From positions 62,001-126,000 of the forward strand of contig NZ_QXML01000005.1 of assembly GCF_003583985.1 (NCBI RefSeq): DNA of 64,000 nucleotides, read 5' to 3'. This DNA comes from Algoriphagus lacus (GTDB lineage: Bacteria > Bacteroidota > Bacteroidia > Cytophagales > Cyclobacteriaceae). Position 1 is the first letter of the stretch. Each line of letters begins with the position of its first letter. Made by a program: the position numbers and the translations under genes. The notes under the pieces are model-generated. The model made no database searches, was not told the origin of the DNA, and worked only from the letters and a program-made list of their open reading frames with translations. This document shows positions 1 to 8,851 of this stretch, one piece after another.

Positions 1-1654
1 GGTAATTTTCACCATAAAAGTGCGCAATGGACATCGCCACAGACTCCTTGGAGGTACGGTAATCCCAGCCTTTCAGCACTTCGGTCATTTCCTTGAAATC
101 AGATTTTCCGGATTTGTCCAGCGCGGAAAGCAACTCAGGAATCAGGTATTCAAATGCCGGCAAATACGGATCATAAGCCAACTGAAGAAAGCTATCCAAG
201 TTGAGTTTTTTCACATCTTTCAGAACTTTCACGGCATGAACTCCCCGGTAATTTTCTGCATCAGGAGCCATGTATGTTGGGTAATTTTCTTTTTTGGGAC
301 TGAATTCCCCTGCTGCAGTAAAGGGTGTGGAGTTGCAGTTTTGAATCCAGCCGGTACCCGGATTGAGAATCAAAATACTCTCGTCCACGGTATGCAATCC
401 CTGCCAATCCGTAGCCGGATTGCTACCGTCCACCGGCTTGGAGAAGTCAAACTCCGGATTTCGCTTCGGAATAAAATTGCCGTGGAAGTAGGCGATGTTA
501 CCCTCTGCATCAGCAAAAACGGTATTGTTTGATGAGTTGGTGCGGATGTTCATCATGTCCTTAAACTCCGCATAGTTCTTCAGTTTAGTTCGGGTATAGC
601 TTTGGGAAAGGGCGTTGACCGGATCCCAGTTGATCTTGGTGGCAACCCACTTGTCTCCTTCCTGATGGGTAATTGGGCCGTGGTGGGTTCGGTACAGGGT
701 AAAGGACTTTTCCTTGATTTCTTGCCCAGACTTGTATTTCAGCGTGATTTGCTGAGTTTCTACTGGTCGCTTTTCCTCCCCATATTTATAGGTAATCGCA
801 CAATTTTCCCCTGTTACTTCCTCGACAAACTCATCGATGAAATCCACGAAAGTGGAAGTATGAATCCATCCGGTCTTTTCATTAAAGCCCTGATAAATGA
901 AAAACTGACCCCATGTCACGGCGCCATAGGCATTGAGTCCTTCCTCACTGACCACATGCACTTCCGGACGGAAATAGAAGGAAGTGTGCGGGTTGATCAG
1001 AAGCATGGCATTTCCGGATTCGGAAAGGCTCGGAGCGATTGCAATCCCATTGGATCCCTGCGGTTCTTCGGTCAATTTGGCCAAAATCGCCTCAGAGTCT
1101 ACCATAGCGAGTGAGGAGTCTTTTTCATAGAAAGCTTTGATCCCGTCAGTAGATATTCGCTCGATGTCTCCCCCAATGGAACCTTCGCTGAAAAACATCG
1201 GCATCCAAGGTTCATAGCGGGTGATAACCTGCGGCTTGACCTCCGGATGGGTATGGAGGTAGTAATTGATTCCGTCTGCAAATGCAACGCAAAGCGCCTT
1301 CAGCCAATCGGGTGCTTTTTCATAAGCGGCTTTGGCCTCGGCTTCGGTCATGTAGAGATTGGCCCGCAAGTCAGAATAGATCGCCTCCTCCCCTTCGAGC
1401 TCAGCAAGTCGGCCTGTAGCCCAGATGTAGTTGCCCTCCACCCTTCGGAAATCATCCTCACACTGGGCATAAAGTAATCCAAAGACTGCGTCGGCATCAG
1501 TTTTCCCATAAATATGGGGTACTCCAAAATCATCCCGAATGATCTCTACCCGTTCCGCCTGGGCTTCCCAGCGGCTGAGTTCATCACTTGGACTTGGTGC
1601 TTGACAGGAAAAAAAGGCAATGAAAGTAAAAACGAGTAAAGAGCTCCTAAACAT
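1..1654 (-). CDS. Penicillin acylase family protein (Ntn hydrolase), 3' end cut by window
   Basis: The first 551 codons of a penicillin-acylase-type N-terminal-nucleophile hydrolase are present; the C-terminus lies beyond the window edge (full-length members are roughly 700-800 residues). The ATG at 1654 opens a hydrophobic signal ending in Cys17, so the product may be a lipoprotein, though the residues before the Cys are not a textbook lipobox. Residues 40-60 carry the family's IIRDDFGVPHIYG motif. The nucleophile of the beta subunit is very probably Ser201 in the motif GSNGIAIAP; in this family the precursor is cut just before this Ser and the Ser becomes the free N-terminal catalyst. Substrates in the family include beta-lactams, acyl-homoserine lactones and other amides; the sequence alone does not decide. 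It lies 63 bases downstream of the aldo/keto reductase on the same strand, so the two may be co-transcribed. Confidence 0.88.
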   Translation of the reverse strand, partial: MFRSSLLVFTFIAFFSCQAPSPSDELSRWEAQAERVEIIRDDFGVPHIYGKTDADAVFGLLYAQCEDDFRRVEGNYIWATGRLAELEGEEAIYSDLRANLYMTEAEAKAAYEKAPDWLKALCVAFADGINYYLHTHPEVKPQVITRYEPWMPMFFSEGSIGGDIERISTDGIKAFYEKDSSLAMVDSEAILAKLTEEPQGSNGIAIAPSLSESGNAMLLINPHTSFYFRPEVHVVSEEGLNAYGAVTWGQFFIYQGFNEKTGWIHTSTFVDFIDEFVEEVTGENCAITYKYGEEKRPVETQQITLKYKSGQEIKEKSFTLYRTHHGPITHQEGDKWVATKINWDPVNALSQSYTRTKLKNYAEFKDMMNIRTNSSNNTVFADAEGNIAYFHGNFIPKRNPEFDFSKPVDGSNPATDWQGLHTVDESILILNPGTGWIQNCNSTPFTAAGEFSPKKENYPTYMAPDAENYRGVHAVKVLKDVKKLNLDSFLQLAYDPYLPAFEYLIPELLSALDKSGKSDFKEMTEVLKGWDYRTSKESVAMSIAHFYGENY

Positions 1655-1717
1655 AGAATTTGGGTATGGGTGGATGCCGAAAGTAAGCGATTTCAAAGGC
1701 CTGCGCAAAGGCTTTCT

Positions 1718-2605
1718 TCACCGGTGTTCCTGGTATTGATTAGCGGGTAATTTCTGTTTCAATTGACGGATCAATTCATCCGGGATGTCCAGACTTTCTT
1801 CAAAACCTTTCCAAAGGTTGACCACCTGATCCACTGTACTTGCACCGATCACAAGGGAAGAAACGGCCTTTTCGATCAGTCCAAACCGGATCAACACCGC
1901 TTCAGGGCTGTAGCCCAAACTCAGGATCTCTGATTTGATCTCTGCTACTTTTTCTTTGGAAAAATCCAGAAACCCGGAAATGGGCTTATCAATAAGAATC
2001 CCTTTTGCAAAGGCGCCCCGTACCAAAACCCGGGAAGTTGTTTTTTCCAACATGGGGAAAACTTCCTCCTCAGGACGACGATCGAGCGGACTGTATTGCA
2101 TCATGACTGTCGCAGGAGGATAGAGTTGCATCACTTTTCTGATCACATTGGGCCGAATGGATGAGATACCAAAAGCGCGGATTTTTCCCTGGGATTTTAG
2201 CAACTCAAAAGCCTCAAGCGTTTCTTCCCAAGGGTCATTGATTGTGCCTCCATGCAACTGATAGAGGTCAAGGTAATCGGTTCGGAGGCGCCGCAAACTT
2301 TCCTCTACTTCCTGCAGGATGTATTCCTTTTTGGGATTCCAAGCCCAGGAGATTCCATCCGGATTCCATTGGTTTCCGACTTTTGAAGCAAGAATTACTT
2401 GGTCTCTTTTTCCCTGAAGTGCCTTGCCAATATTGGATTCATTTTTGCCTTTTTGGTACATGTCTGCAGTATCAAAAAAGATGATCCCCAGATCCAATGC
2501 CATATGAATTATTTTTTCGGCTTCTCCATGGCTTTCCGGCAAAGACATACAACCCAAGGCTAGCGCTGGAAAATGAATCGGATTTTCTTTCGAAAGTTTT
2601 ACCAT
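1718..2605 (-). CDS. Aldo/keto reductase
   Basis: This 295-residue protein is an NAD(P)H-dependent aldo/keto reductase with a TIM-barrel fold. The catalytic tetrad is visible: Asp and Tyr in FFDTADMY, Lys in ILASKVG and His in LYQLHGG. Near the C-terminus, LVIGAST matches the cofactor-phosphate-binding region. The frame stays open upstream to a TTG at 2641, but the ATG at 2605 (MVKLSKENP) places the first beta strand where the family expects it, so the ATG was chosen. The substrate is not predictable. It is divergent from pfkA across about 150 bases and is followed by the acylase gene on the same strand. Confidence 0.9.
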   Translation of the reverse strand: MVKLSKENPIHFPALALGCMSLPESHGEAEKIIHMALDLGIIFFDTADMYQKGKNESNIGKALQGKRDQVILASKVGNQWNPDGISWAWNPKKEYILQEVEESLRRLRTDYLDLYQLHGGTINDPWEETLEAFELLKSQGKIRAFGISSIRPNVIRKVMQLYPPATVMMQYSPLDRRPEEEVFPMLEKTTSRVLVRGAFAKGILIDKPISGFLDFSKEKVAEIKSEILSLGYSPEAVLIRFGLIEKAVSSLVIGASTVDQVVNLWKGFEESLDIPDELIRQLKQKLPANQYQEHR

Positions 2606-2726
2606 GGTTGAATTGTTAAATCCTGAAAAAGAAAACCTCAAATTAAATAACGGTTACATCCCAACCCTTCTTTCTAATTTCGGTTTCTATTCTGAAGATA
2701 CGATAAGGTATTCGTCCGAGAATAGC

Positions 2727-2734
2727 TATTTTTG
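2727..2734 (+). promoter_or_regulatory. Candidate promoter -7 box for pfkA
   Basis: TATTTTTG matches the Bacteroidota -7 consensus TAnnTTTG exactly and sits 21 bases before the pfkA ATG. No clear TTTG was found at the usual -33 distance, so only half of the promoter is supported. Confidence 0.4.
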
Positions 2735-2755
2735 CGGCGCTTAAAACCTATAACC

Positions 2756-3730
2756 ATGAAGAAAATCGCAGTTTTTACCTCTGGAGGAGATTCCCCGGGT
2801 ATGAACGCCTGCATCCGTGCCGCTGTCCGAACCGGAATCTACCGGGGACTGGAAGTGTATGGAATATACCGAGGCTATGAAGGAATGATCGAAGGCGACA
2901 TCAAGCGGCTTCAGTCTCATTCGGTCAGTAATATTGTCCAGCGCGGGGGTACTATCCTGAAATCTGCCCGCTCCATGGAATTCAAAACTCCCGAAGGCCG
3001 AAAACAAGCCTTCGAAAACCTTAAAAAACTGGGAATTGAAGGGTTGGTAGCCATCGGAGGTGACGGTACATTTACCGGAGCAAAGATATTTTATGAGGAA
3101 TTTGGAATCCCTACCGTAGGCTGTCCAGGTACGATTGACAACGACATTTACGGGACCGATTATACCATTGGCTTTGATACCGCAGTCAATACTGCCTTGG
3201 AAGCGATCGACAAAATCCGGGATACGGCTGCAGCTCACGACCGTATTTTCTTTGTGGAAGTGATGGGCCGTGATGCAGGATTTATTGCCGTAGAGTCAGG
3301 AATTGGCGGCGGAGCAGAATTCGTGATGGTTCCGGAAACCAAAACCGACCTGGACCAAGTAGTCAAATCCCTCAAAAACCTACGCAAATCCAAATCTTCC
3401 AGCATCATTGTTGTAGCTGAAGGAGATGACTTGGGAAGTGCCGATGAAATCATGCTTCAGGTGAAAGCAAAAATCAAAGATCCAAGCAAAGAGTTTAAAG
3501 TGACGACTCTGGGGCATATTCAGCGGGGTGGAAATCCTACTGCACGGGATCGGGTATTGGCAAGCCGTTGTGGTATGGCCGCTGTGGAAGGTTTGCTGGA
3601 AGGAAAAACCAACTGCATGGCTGGGGTCATGAATATGCAGGTAGTCTATACTCCTTTTGCGGATTGCATCGGAAAACCCAAGCCATTGATCGCGGACCAT
3701 TTGAAATTAATTGACATTCTAAGTATTTGA
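2756..3730 (+). CDS. pfkA: ATP-dependent 6-phosphofructokinase
   Basis: A 324-residue phosphofructokinase that phosphorylates fructose 6-phosphate to fructose 1,6-bisphosphate, the committed step of glycolysis. The ATP loop GGDSPGMN is at residues 10-17, GGDGT at 101-105 (a Gly after GGD is typical of ATP-using rather than pyrophosphate-using enzymes), the catalytic TIDND at 126-130, and MGRDAG at about 170-175. LGHIQRGG towards the C-terminus belongs to the substrate and effector site. Length equals the short bacterial PfkA type. An upstream in-frame TTG at 2732 would add eight residues; the ATG at 2756 gives the canonical MKKIAVFTSGG start. One base separates its stop from the next ORF. Confidence 0.96.
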   Translation: MKKIAVFTSGGDSPGMNACIRAAVRTGIYRGLEVYGIYRGYEGMIEGDIKRLQSHSVSNIVQRGGTILKSARSMEFKTPEGRKQAFENLKKLGIEGLVAIGGDGTFTGAKIFYEEFGIPTVGCPGTIDNDIYGTDYTIGFDTAVNTALEAIDKIRDTAAAHDRIFFVEVMGRDAGFIAVESGIGGGAEFVMVPETKTDLDQVVKSLKNLRKSKSSSIIVVAEGDDLGSADEIMLQVKAKIKDPSKEFKVTTLGHIQRGGNPTARDRVLASRCGMAAVEGLLEGKTNCMAGVMNMQVVYTPFADCIGKPKPLIADHLKLIDILSI

Positions 3731-3731
3731 T

Positions 3732-4067
3732 ATGGGATACATTCCTTTTTTCCTGACAGTGGGCGGCGCCTGTTTGCTTTTCTTCCTGACGGTAAAAACC
3801 ACCATGCAACGCAAACTCAACTTACAGCGGGAGCTCCTTTCCCAACTGGGTTTGGCTCATCCGGAGTTGGGGTTGATTTTGGGTGAAATCACCGATCCCG
3901 AACTGGCAATGGAGGGTTTGAAAATGAAAAATTCTGACCAAAAAATCCCAAAATCCAGCTTGGAACTTATCCGTCAGCTGAAAGTCAACAAGTACCAATA
4001 CAACGGATTAATCAAAAAAGCTCCCTACAATTGGGTGGCTAAAATTGCAGGATTTCAGGCGATTTGA
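3732..4067 (+). CDS. Small membrane-anchored protein of unknown function
   Basis: A 111-residue protein with one N-terminal membrane segment (about residues 4-20) and a charged, probably cytoplasmic tail. I do not recognise a family. Its ATG begins one base after the pfkA stop, so it is almost certainly co-transcribed and perhaps translationally coupled with pfkA. Its last 13 bases overlap the end of miaA, which runs the other way. The tight coupling and clean frame support it being a real gene. Confidence 0.6.
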   Translation: MGYIPFFLTVGGACLLFFLTVKTTMQRKLNLQRELLSQLGLAHPELGLILGEITDPELAMEGLKMKNSDQKIPKSSLELIRQLKVNKYQYNGLIKKAPYNWVAKIAGFQAI

Positions 4068-4987
4068 GCCTCAATCCAAGCGACAATCTCCTTTTGTTGA
4101 TCCGGATGAAACCATCGGATCTGCTCATCCCGACGAAACCAAGTCAGTTGACGTTTGGCATATCGTCGGGAATTTCTTTTTAGAAGCCTTACAGCCTCTT
4201 CCCGATCATATTGTCCCTCCAGGTATCCAAATATTTCGGAATAGCCGACTGTTTGCAGGGCATTGAGATGACGGTGGGGGAATAGTTGTTCAGCCTCCTC
4301 AAACAATCCTGCATCGATCATCTGGTCCATTCGCTGATCTATTCGCTGATAGAGTTCAGACCGATCACGATCCAATCCGATTTTCAGCGATTCAAAATTC
4401 CGGACTGCTTTATTTTTGATGCGAAAACTGCTGAATTTGAGTCCGGTTCCTCTAAAAACCTCCAAAGCTCTCATCAGTCGCTGAGGATTCTGACGATCTA
4501 CCACCTCATAGTATTCCGGATCGGCTTTTTGTACTTCGGATTGAAGCCATTCCAGACCTTTTTCCTCAAAATCTGCAATGATTTGCTTCCTGATATCAGG
4601 ATCCACATCTGGAATCTCATCCAGGCCATTTACCAGCGCATCGGCAAAAAGACCCGAACCACCAGTCATGATGGCGATATTTGTTTTCTGGAAAATCCCG
4701 TCAAGGATGCTCAAAGCGTCTTTTTCAAACTTTCTCACATCGTATTCTTCCCAAATCGACAGGGAATTGATCAGGTGGTGAGGAACTTCCTGCAGCTCAG
4801 CCACACTAGGCTTGGCAGTACCCAGGTTCATTTCCCGGTAAAATTGCCTGCTGTCACAGGAAACAATCTCGGTTTTGAATTTTTTGGCTAGATTTAGACA
4901 CAGGTCAGTTTTCCCAACAGCAGTGGGGCCTACGACCAGGATAAGGAATTTTCGATCTGCCAAAGGTTCAAATTTAATGTCCGGCAA
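4055..4987 (-). CDS. miaA: tRNA dimethylallyltransferase
   Basis: MiaA transfers a dimethylallyl group to N6 of A37 in tRNAs that read codons starting with U. The P-loop GPTAVGKT is at residues 20-27, the SCDSRQ block at 43-48 and the NLGTAKP block follows; GGSGLF, NPQRLMRALEV and the C-terminal RYAKRQLTWFRR are all family signatures, and 310 residues is the usual length. No ATG exists between the upstream in-frame stop and the P-loop. The start must be TTG, either at 4987 (used here) or at 4963. It overlaps the small pfkA-linked gene tail to tail by 13 bases. Confidence 0.95.
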   Translation of the reverse strand: MPDIKFEPLADRKFLILVVGPTAVGKTDLCLNLAKKFKTEIVSCDSRQFYREMNLGTAKPSVAELQEVPHHLINSLSIWEEYDVRKFEKDALSILDGIFQKTNIAIMTGGSGLFADALVNGLDEIPDVDPDIRKQIIADFEEKGLEWLQSEVQKADPEYYEVVDRQNPQRLMRALEVFRGTGLKFSSFRIKNKAVRNFESLKIGLDRDRSELYQRIDQRMDQMIDAGLFEEAEQLFPHRHLNALQTVGYSEIFGYLEGQYDREEAVRLLKRNSRRYAKRQLTWFRRDEQIRWFHPDQQKEIVAWIEAQIA

Positions 4988-5094
4988 AAATCCAAAGGAA
5001 TGTTATGAAATCGAGCATGATTCAGGAGTTACAGACTAGGATAATTACCTGCCAATCGAGATTACATGTGGCCGCTAAATAAAATTATATACAC

Positions 5095-5847
5095 ATGAAA
5101 AGCAAAAGGGTGTTGATTGTGGAGGACAATGATCTGAACCGCATGCTCTTTGAAAATCTCATCGGGCAGCTTTTCAGTTTCACATCAGCAAAAAACGGCC
5201 TAGAAGCAGTGGATTTGGCCGAAACCCAGGAATTTGACCTGATCCTGATGGACATCCAGATGCCAAAAATGGATGGAATCACGGCTATGAAAAAAATACG
5301 TCAGGGCCATAATCCTGCATGCCCGATTCTCGCAGTGACGGCCTATGCCGAAGAATCTGACAGACACAATTTCTTGGAGCAGGGCTTTGATGACTTTGTC
5401 ACCAAGCCGATTCGGCCTAGGGAATTTCTTCAACTGGTACAATCCTATTTGAAAGGATCGGGCAAAAAAGCTCAACCCGCTCAAAAGGAAGAGGAAGGGA
5501 AAATAATTCTGGACAAGAATGTCGTTGAGCAATTGCTTAAATACAATTCGAAAGCGGCCATTCAAAAAGTCCTGGAGGATTTTTTGGAAGAATGCAAAGA
5601 AACCGAACAGCAGGTTTTAATGTATGAAACCAATCCTGAATCAAAGAATCTGATTGAAAAAATCCATAACTTAAAAGGAAACTCAGGCACTTTAGGCGCC
5701 CAACGGATTTACTTTTCAGCCCAAAAAGCAGAAGATTTATGGAGAAAAGAAAGATTCCAGGAGTTTTCGGAAGAATTGAAAAATCTAAAAAATGAAATCC
5801 GGCAATTCCGTGATTTTTTAAACCAAGAAACTATTTTTGACTCATGA
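5095..5847 (+). CDS. Response regulator with C-terminal Hpt domain
   Basis: The protein has an N-terminal receiver (residues 1-120: acidic pair Glu10/Asp11, phospho-acceptor Asp53, Thr82, Lys104), a charged linker, and a C-terminal histidine phosphotransfer domain in which His191 (HNLKGNSG) is the expected phosphorylation site. It has no DNA-binding domain, so it should work as a phosphorelay intermediate, taking phosphate from a hybrid kinase and passing it on. The overlapping CheY-like receiver (ATGA junction at 5844-5847) is a natural partner. A hybrid kinase lies about 26 kb away at 31973-34906, but no link between them can be shown from sequence. Confidence 0.9.
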   Translation: MKSKRVLIVEDNDLNRMLFENLIGQLFSFTSAKNGLEAVDLAETQEFDLILMDIQMPKMDGITAMKKIRQGHNPACPILAVTAYAEESDRHNFLEQGFDDFVTKPIRPREFLQLVQSYLKGSGKKAQPAQKEEEGKIILDKNVVEQLLKYNSKAAIQKVLEDFLEECKETEQQVLMYETNPESKNLIEKIHNLKGNSGTLGAQRIYFSAQKAEDLWRKERFQEFSEELKNLKNEIRQFRDFLNQETIFDS

Positions 5848-6221
5848 GTGCACCAAAGAAAATCCTTGTTGGAGAAGACAGTTCCATCATCATCAACTTA
5901 ACCAAAAACGTGCTCGCTTTTGAGAATTACCAGATGAAGTCAGCACGAAACGGAAAGCAAGTGTTAGAACTGCTTGAAAAAGAATCGTTTGACCTGATTC
6001 TGATGGATATCAGTATGCCTGTCATGGACGGAGTAGAGTGTACCCGACAGATTAGATCACTCACAGATCCTGTGAAAAGTAAACTTCCGATCATCGCCAT
6101 CAGCGGGAACATAAACAACTACACTCCGGAGGAATTCAGAAAACTTGGATTTGATGACTTTATCCAAAAGCCACTCGACTACGACAAGATGCTGGCTACT
6201 GTCAAAAAATTCCTCAGCTAA
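5844..6221 (+). CDS. CheY-like single-domain response regulator
   Basis: A 125-residue stand-alone receiver with the acidic pair Glu11/Asp12, phospho-acceptor Asp55 in LILMDISMP, and a conserved Lys in DDFIQKPLD. There is no output domain, so it acts through protein contact or as the terminal phosphate acceptor of a relay. The ATG overlaps the stop of the receiver-Hpt gene by four bases, indicating translational coupling and probably comparable expression. The next ORF follows after three bases. Confidence 0.9.
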   Translation: MSAPKKILVGEDSSIIINLTKNVLAFENYQMKSARNGKQVLELLEKESFDLILMDISMPVMDGVECTRQIRSLTDPVKSKLPIIAISGNINNYTPEEFRKLGFDDFIQKPLDYDKMLATVKKFLS

Positions 6222-6224
6222 ATC

Positions 6225-6503
6225 ATGACAATCAAGTACACCAAACATTTTCTGGACAAGCTAGAAAACCTATTTGCAGCCTCCGAATACATCCTGAGGT
6301 ATGAAAAGGGGAATTTCAAATCCGGGTATTGTGTACTGAAAGACACCAAAATCGTGATCGTCAACAAGTACTTCCCGCTGGAAGGAAAAATCAATGCGCT
6401 GATCGATATCGTGAACGAATTGAATCTGAATCCAACGGATTTCAAGGAAAAGACCAATCAGGATTTTCTGAATGATCTCCGACAAACCTCCCTTAAATTT
6501 TGA
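6225..6503 (+). CDS. 92-residue conserved-looking protein of unknown function
   Basis: A small soluble protein, mixed alpha/beta by inspection, with no recognisable family motif. It starts three bases after the CheY-like gene, and its TGA is overlapped by the TTG start of the metallohydrolase gene (TTGA at 6500-6503). This places it firmly inside the five-gene block and is the main evidence that it is real. I can assign no function; the sense of many similar proteins in Bacteroidota is recollection rather than a database result. Confidence 0.65.
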   Translation: MTIKYTKHFLDKLENLFAASEYILRYEKGNFKSGYCVLKDTKIVIVNKYFPLEGKINALIDIVNELNLNPTDFKEKTNQDFLNDLRQTSLKF

Positions 6504-7264
6504 AAGTTACTTTTCTAGGTACAGGTACCTCACAGGGTGTTCCTGTGATCGGTTGTGATTGCCAGGTATGCAAATCGCTCGATTTCAGAAATAAGCGATT
6601 CCGGACTTCCATTCATCTGGAAGTGGATGGGGTTTCCCTTGTAGTGGATACCGGACCGGATTTTCGGATGCAAATGCTCCGGGCAGGCATCAAAAAACTT
6701 GACGGAGTGCTTTTTACACACGAGCATAAAGACCATACCGCCGGTTTGGACGACATCAGACCCTTTAATTTTTCCCAGCAAAAAGACATGCCGATTTTTG
6801 GGAGAAGACAGGTTTTGGACCAGATTCGACAGGAGTACTCTTATATTTTCAGCGACAAAAAATACCCGGGAGTACCTCAGGTGGACTGCATAGAAATCGA
6901 TGAAAATCCATTCCATATCAACGGAATCGCGATTATTCCAATTCCTGTGTTGCATTACAAACTTCCCGTTTTGGGATTCCGCATTGGAGATTTCAGCTAT
7001 ATCACTGACGCAAATTTCATTTCTGACGAATCAATGAAATTGCTGGAAGGCACCGAAATCCTTGTGCTGAATGCCCTTCAAAAGGAATCTCACATTTCCC
7101 ATTTTACCCTGGAGGAAGCGGTCCAAGAGGCCCGAAAAATCGGTGCAAAAAAGACCTATTTCACGCATATTTCCCACCGATTGGGATTGCATGACCAAAT
7201 CGATGCAGAATTGCCTGAGGGAATTGCCTTGGCCTACGACGGGCTGGAGTTAACTTTATCCTGA
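6500..7264 (+). CDS. PhnP-like MBL-fold metallohydrolase
   Basis: A 254-residue metallo-beta-lactamase-fold hydrolase. The metal motif THEHKDH lies at residues 73-79, and the start FLGTGTSQGVPVIGC with Cys19, Cys21 and Cys24 resembles the structural zinc site of the PhnP phosphodiesterase group. YFTHISH near the C-terminus supplies further metal ligands. By family it should cleave phosphodiester bonds, possibly cyclic phosphates; no phn genes are nearby, so a role in phosphonate use is not implied. The start is TTG at 6500, overlapping the upstream stop; no ATG is available before the conserved MKVTFLGTG. The stop overlaps the next ATG by one base. Confidence 0.87.
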   Translation: MKVTFLGTGTSQGVPVIGCDCQVCKSLDFRNKRFRTSIHLEVDGVSLVVDTGPDFRMQMLRAGIKKLDGVLFTHEHKDHTAGLDDIRPFNFSQQKDMPIFGRRQVLDQIRQEYSYIFSDKKYPGVPQVDCIEIDENPFHINGIAIIPIPVLHYKLPVLGFRIGDFSYITDANFISDESMKLLEGTEILVLNALQKESHISHFTLEEAVQEARKIGAKKTYFTHISHRLGLHDQIDAELPEGIALAYDGLELTLS

Positions 7265-8844
7265 TGCATCTCAATTACCATTTCCTGAAGTACCTCGCAC
7301 CTGCATTGGATGTCACCTTTGCCGGAAACCGGATTACTGCCTGTTTTTCCCAAAGTAAGGATGAATTGATTTTTGAGACTGAAGGAGAAAATGGAATTCG
7401 GTTTATCAGAGCGCACCTCCTTCCTCCCCAAGTTTACTTGAGTTTTCCCCTTCAGTTTCAGCGGGCAAAGAGAAACAGCATTGATTTATTTCCTGAATTG
7501 ATTGGTGACAGCATTCAAGGATGTGCGGTTTTCAGTTTTGAGAGGGCTTTTTACTTCCAGTTGGAATCAGGGAAAAAGCTGGTTTTCAAGCTTCACGGCA
7601 ACCGGAGCAATGTACTTTTGTATCAAAATAATGCCGAGGCTCCTTCCCTACTTTTCAGAAATGAAATTAAGGAAGACAAAACTTTGGATTGGCAAAGCTT
7701 GAATCTAGCCTTGGATCTGGGACGGGACCGATTTGAAGATTTAAGCGGCAACGCCTCCCAATTCCTTCCTACCCTTGGTATGATACCCCGTGCATGGCTG
7801 AAAGAACGAGGCTACCCCGAAGCCGATTTGGAACAGAAATGGTCCTTAATGCAGGATTTGTTGGACATTCTGGATACACCTCTTTTTTCACTGGTGGAGA
7901 AAGAAGGGGATATTCACCTCAGCTTGCTTCCGGAATCGAATGCCTTGAAGACTTTCGATGACCCGATTCAAGCAGTAAACGAGTTGTTTTACCAGGCCTT
8001 GGTCAAAGGGAATTTTGAAAAAGAAAAGAACCAACTGCTCAAAAGCTATCAGGATCAGCTCAAAAAAACGGAGGCTTACATCCTAAAATCCTCCCAAAAA
8101 CTGCAGGAATTGCGAAATGCAGCACCTCCCTCCCAACTTGCAGATGTGATCATGGCAAATTTGCACGAGTTCCAAGGTGGAATAAAAGAGGCTGAACTGA
8201 TGGATTTTTATACCGGAAAGCCGATAAAAGTCACTTTAAAACCAAATCAAAAACCACAGGAACTGGCAGAGTCCCTTTATCGAAAATCCAAAAACCGACA
8301 GATCGAGCTGGACCAAATAGACAAAACCATTCAGTCAAAAGAAAAGCTTAGACTGGAACTTGAGGACAAACTGAAGCAATTGAGCGGGCTGTCTGATTTC
8401 AGGGGCTTGAAAAGCTATCAAAAAAACCACAAGGAGGACAAAGCACTCAATAAGGAGGTCACCGGATTGCCATTCAAGGTGTTTGAATTCGAAGGTTTTA
8501 CTATTTGGGTGGGAAAATCAGCCAAGGACAACGATGAAATGCTCCGAGGTTTTGTGCATAAAGACGACATTTGGCTTCATGCCAGGCAAGTCCCCGGTTC
8601 CCACGTGGTAATCCGAATGAAAGGGATGACTACCCTACCCAATGCTGTCCTGGAACGTGCGGCAGGATTGGCGGCTTTTTATTCCAAGCTAAAGACCGAA
8701 AGCCTTGCTCCTGTAATCTATACCGCGGCAAAATTCGTCCGCAAAGTGAAAGGCTCTGCTCCAGGATCGGTCATGGTTGACCGGGAGAAAGTTGTAATGG
8801 TCCCTCCGGTAGGCCCGGATGAAGAAACTGCATCAAAGAAGTAA
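7264..8844 (+). CDS. NFACT-family RNA-binding protein (RqcH-like)
   Basis: A 526-residue protein of the NFACT family (RqcH in Bacillus, NEMF/Rqc2 in eukaryotes), which binds 50S-peptidyl-tRNA complexes and in RqcH adds alanine tails to stalled chains. The C-terminal NFACT-R domain is clear: DIWLHARQVPGSH near residue 440 and KFVRKVKGSAPGSVMV near 485-500. The middle (about 255-395) is helical and charged, consistent with the family's coiled-coil arm. The N-terminal NFACT-N region is more divergent. Whether it makes Ala tails cannot be told by eye. Its ATG overlaps the TGA of the metallohydrolase by one base, and it ends seven bases before the convergent LytTR gene. Confidence 0.85.
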   Translation: MHLNYHFLKYLAPALDVTFAGNRITACFSQSKDELIFETEGENGIRFIRAHLLPPQVYLSFPLQFQRAKRNSIDLFPELIGDSIQGCAVFSFERAFYFQLESGKKLVFKLHGNRSNVLLYQNNAEAPSLLFRNEIKEDKTLDWQSLNLALDLGRDRFEDLSGNASQFLPTLGMIPRAWLKERGYPEADLEQKWSLMQDLLDILDTPLFSLVEKEGDIHLSLLPESNALKTFDDPIQAVNELFYQALVKGNFEKEKNQLLKSYQDQLKKTEAYILKSSQKLQELRNAAPPSQLADVIMANLHEFQGGIKEAELMDFYTGKPIKVTLKPNQKPQELAESLYRKSKNRQIELDQIDKTIQSKEKLRLELEDKLKQLSGLSDFRGLKSYQKNHKEDKALNKEVTGLPFKVFEFEGFTIWVGKSAKDNDEMLRGFVHKDDIWLHARQVPGSHVVIRMKGMTTLPNAVLERAAGLAAFYSKLKTESLAPVIYTAAKFVRKVKGSAPGSVMVDREKVVMVPPVGPDEETASKK

Positions 8845-8851
8845 ATCTGTT

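Noticed and set aside
2732..2755. Longer TTG-started forms of pfkA, and similarly of the aldo/keto reductase, PorV-like, hybrid kinase, second AI-2E and cupin genes
   Set aside because: In each case a downstream ATG gives the normal family N-terminus or signal peptide, so the TTG extension was dropped.
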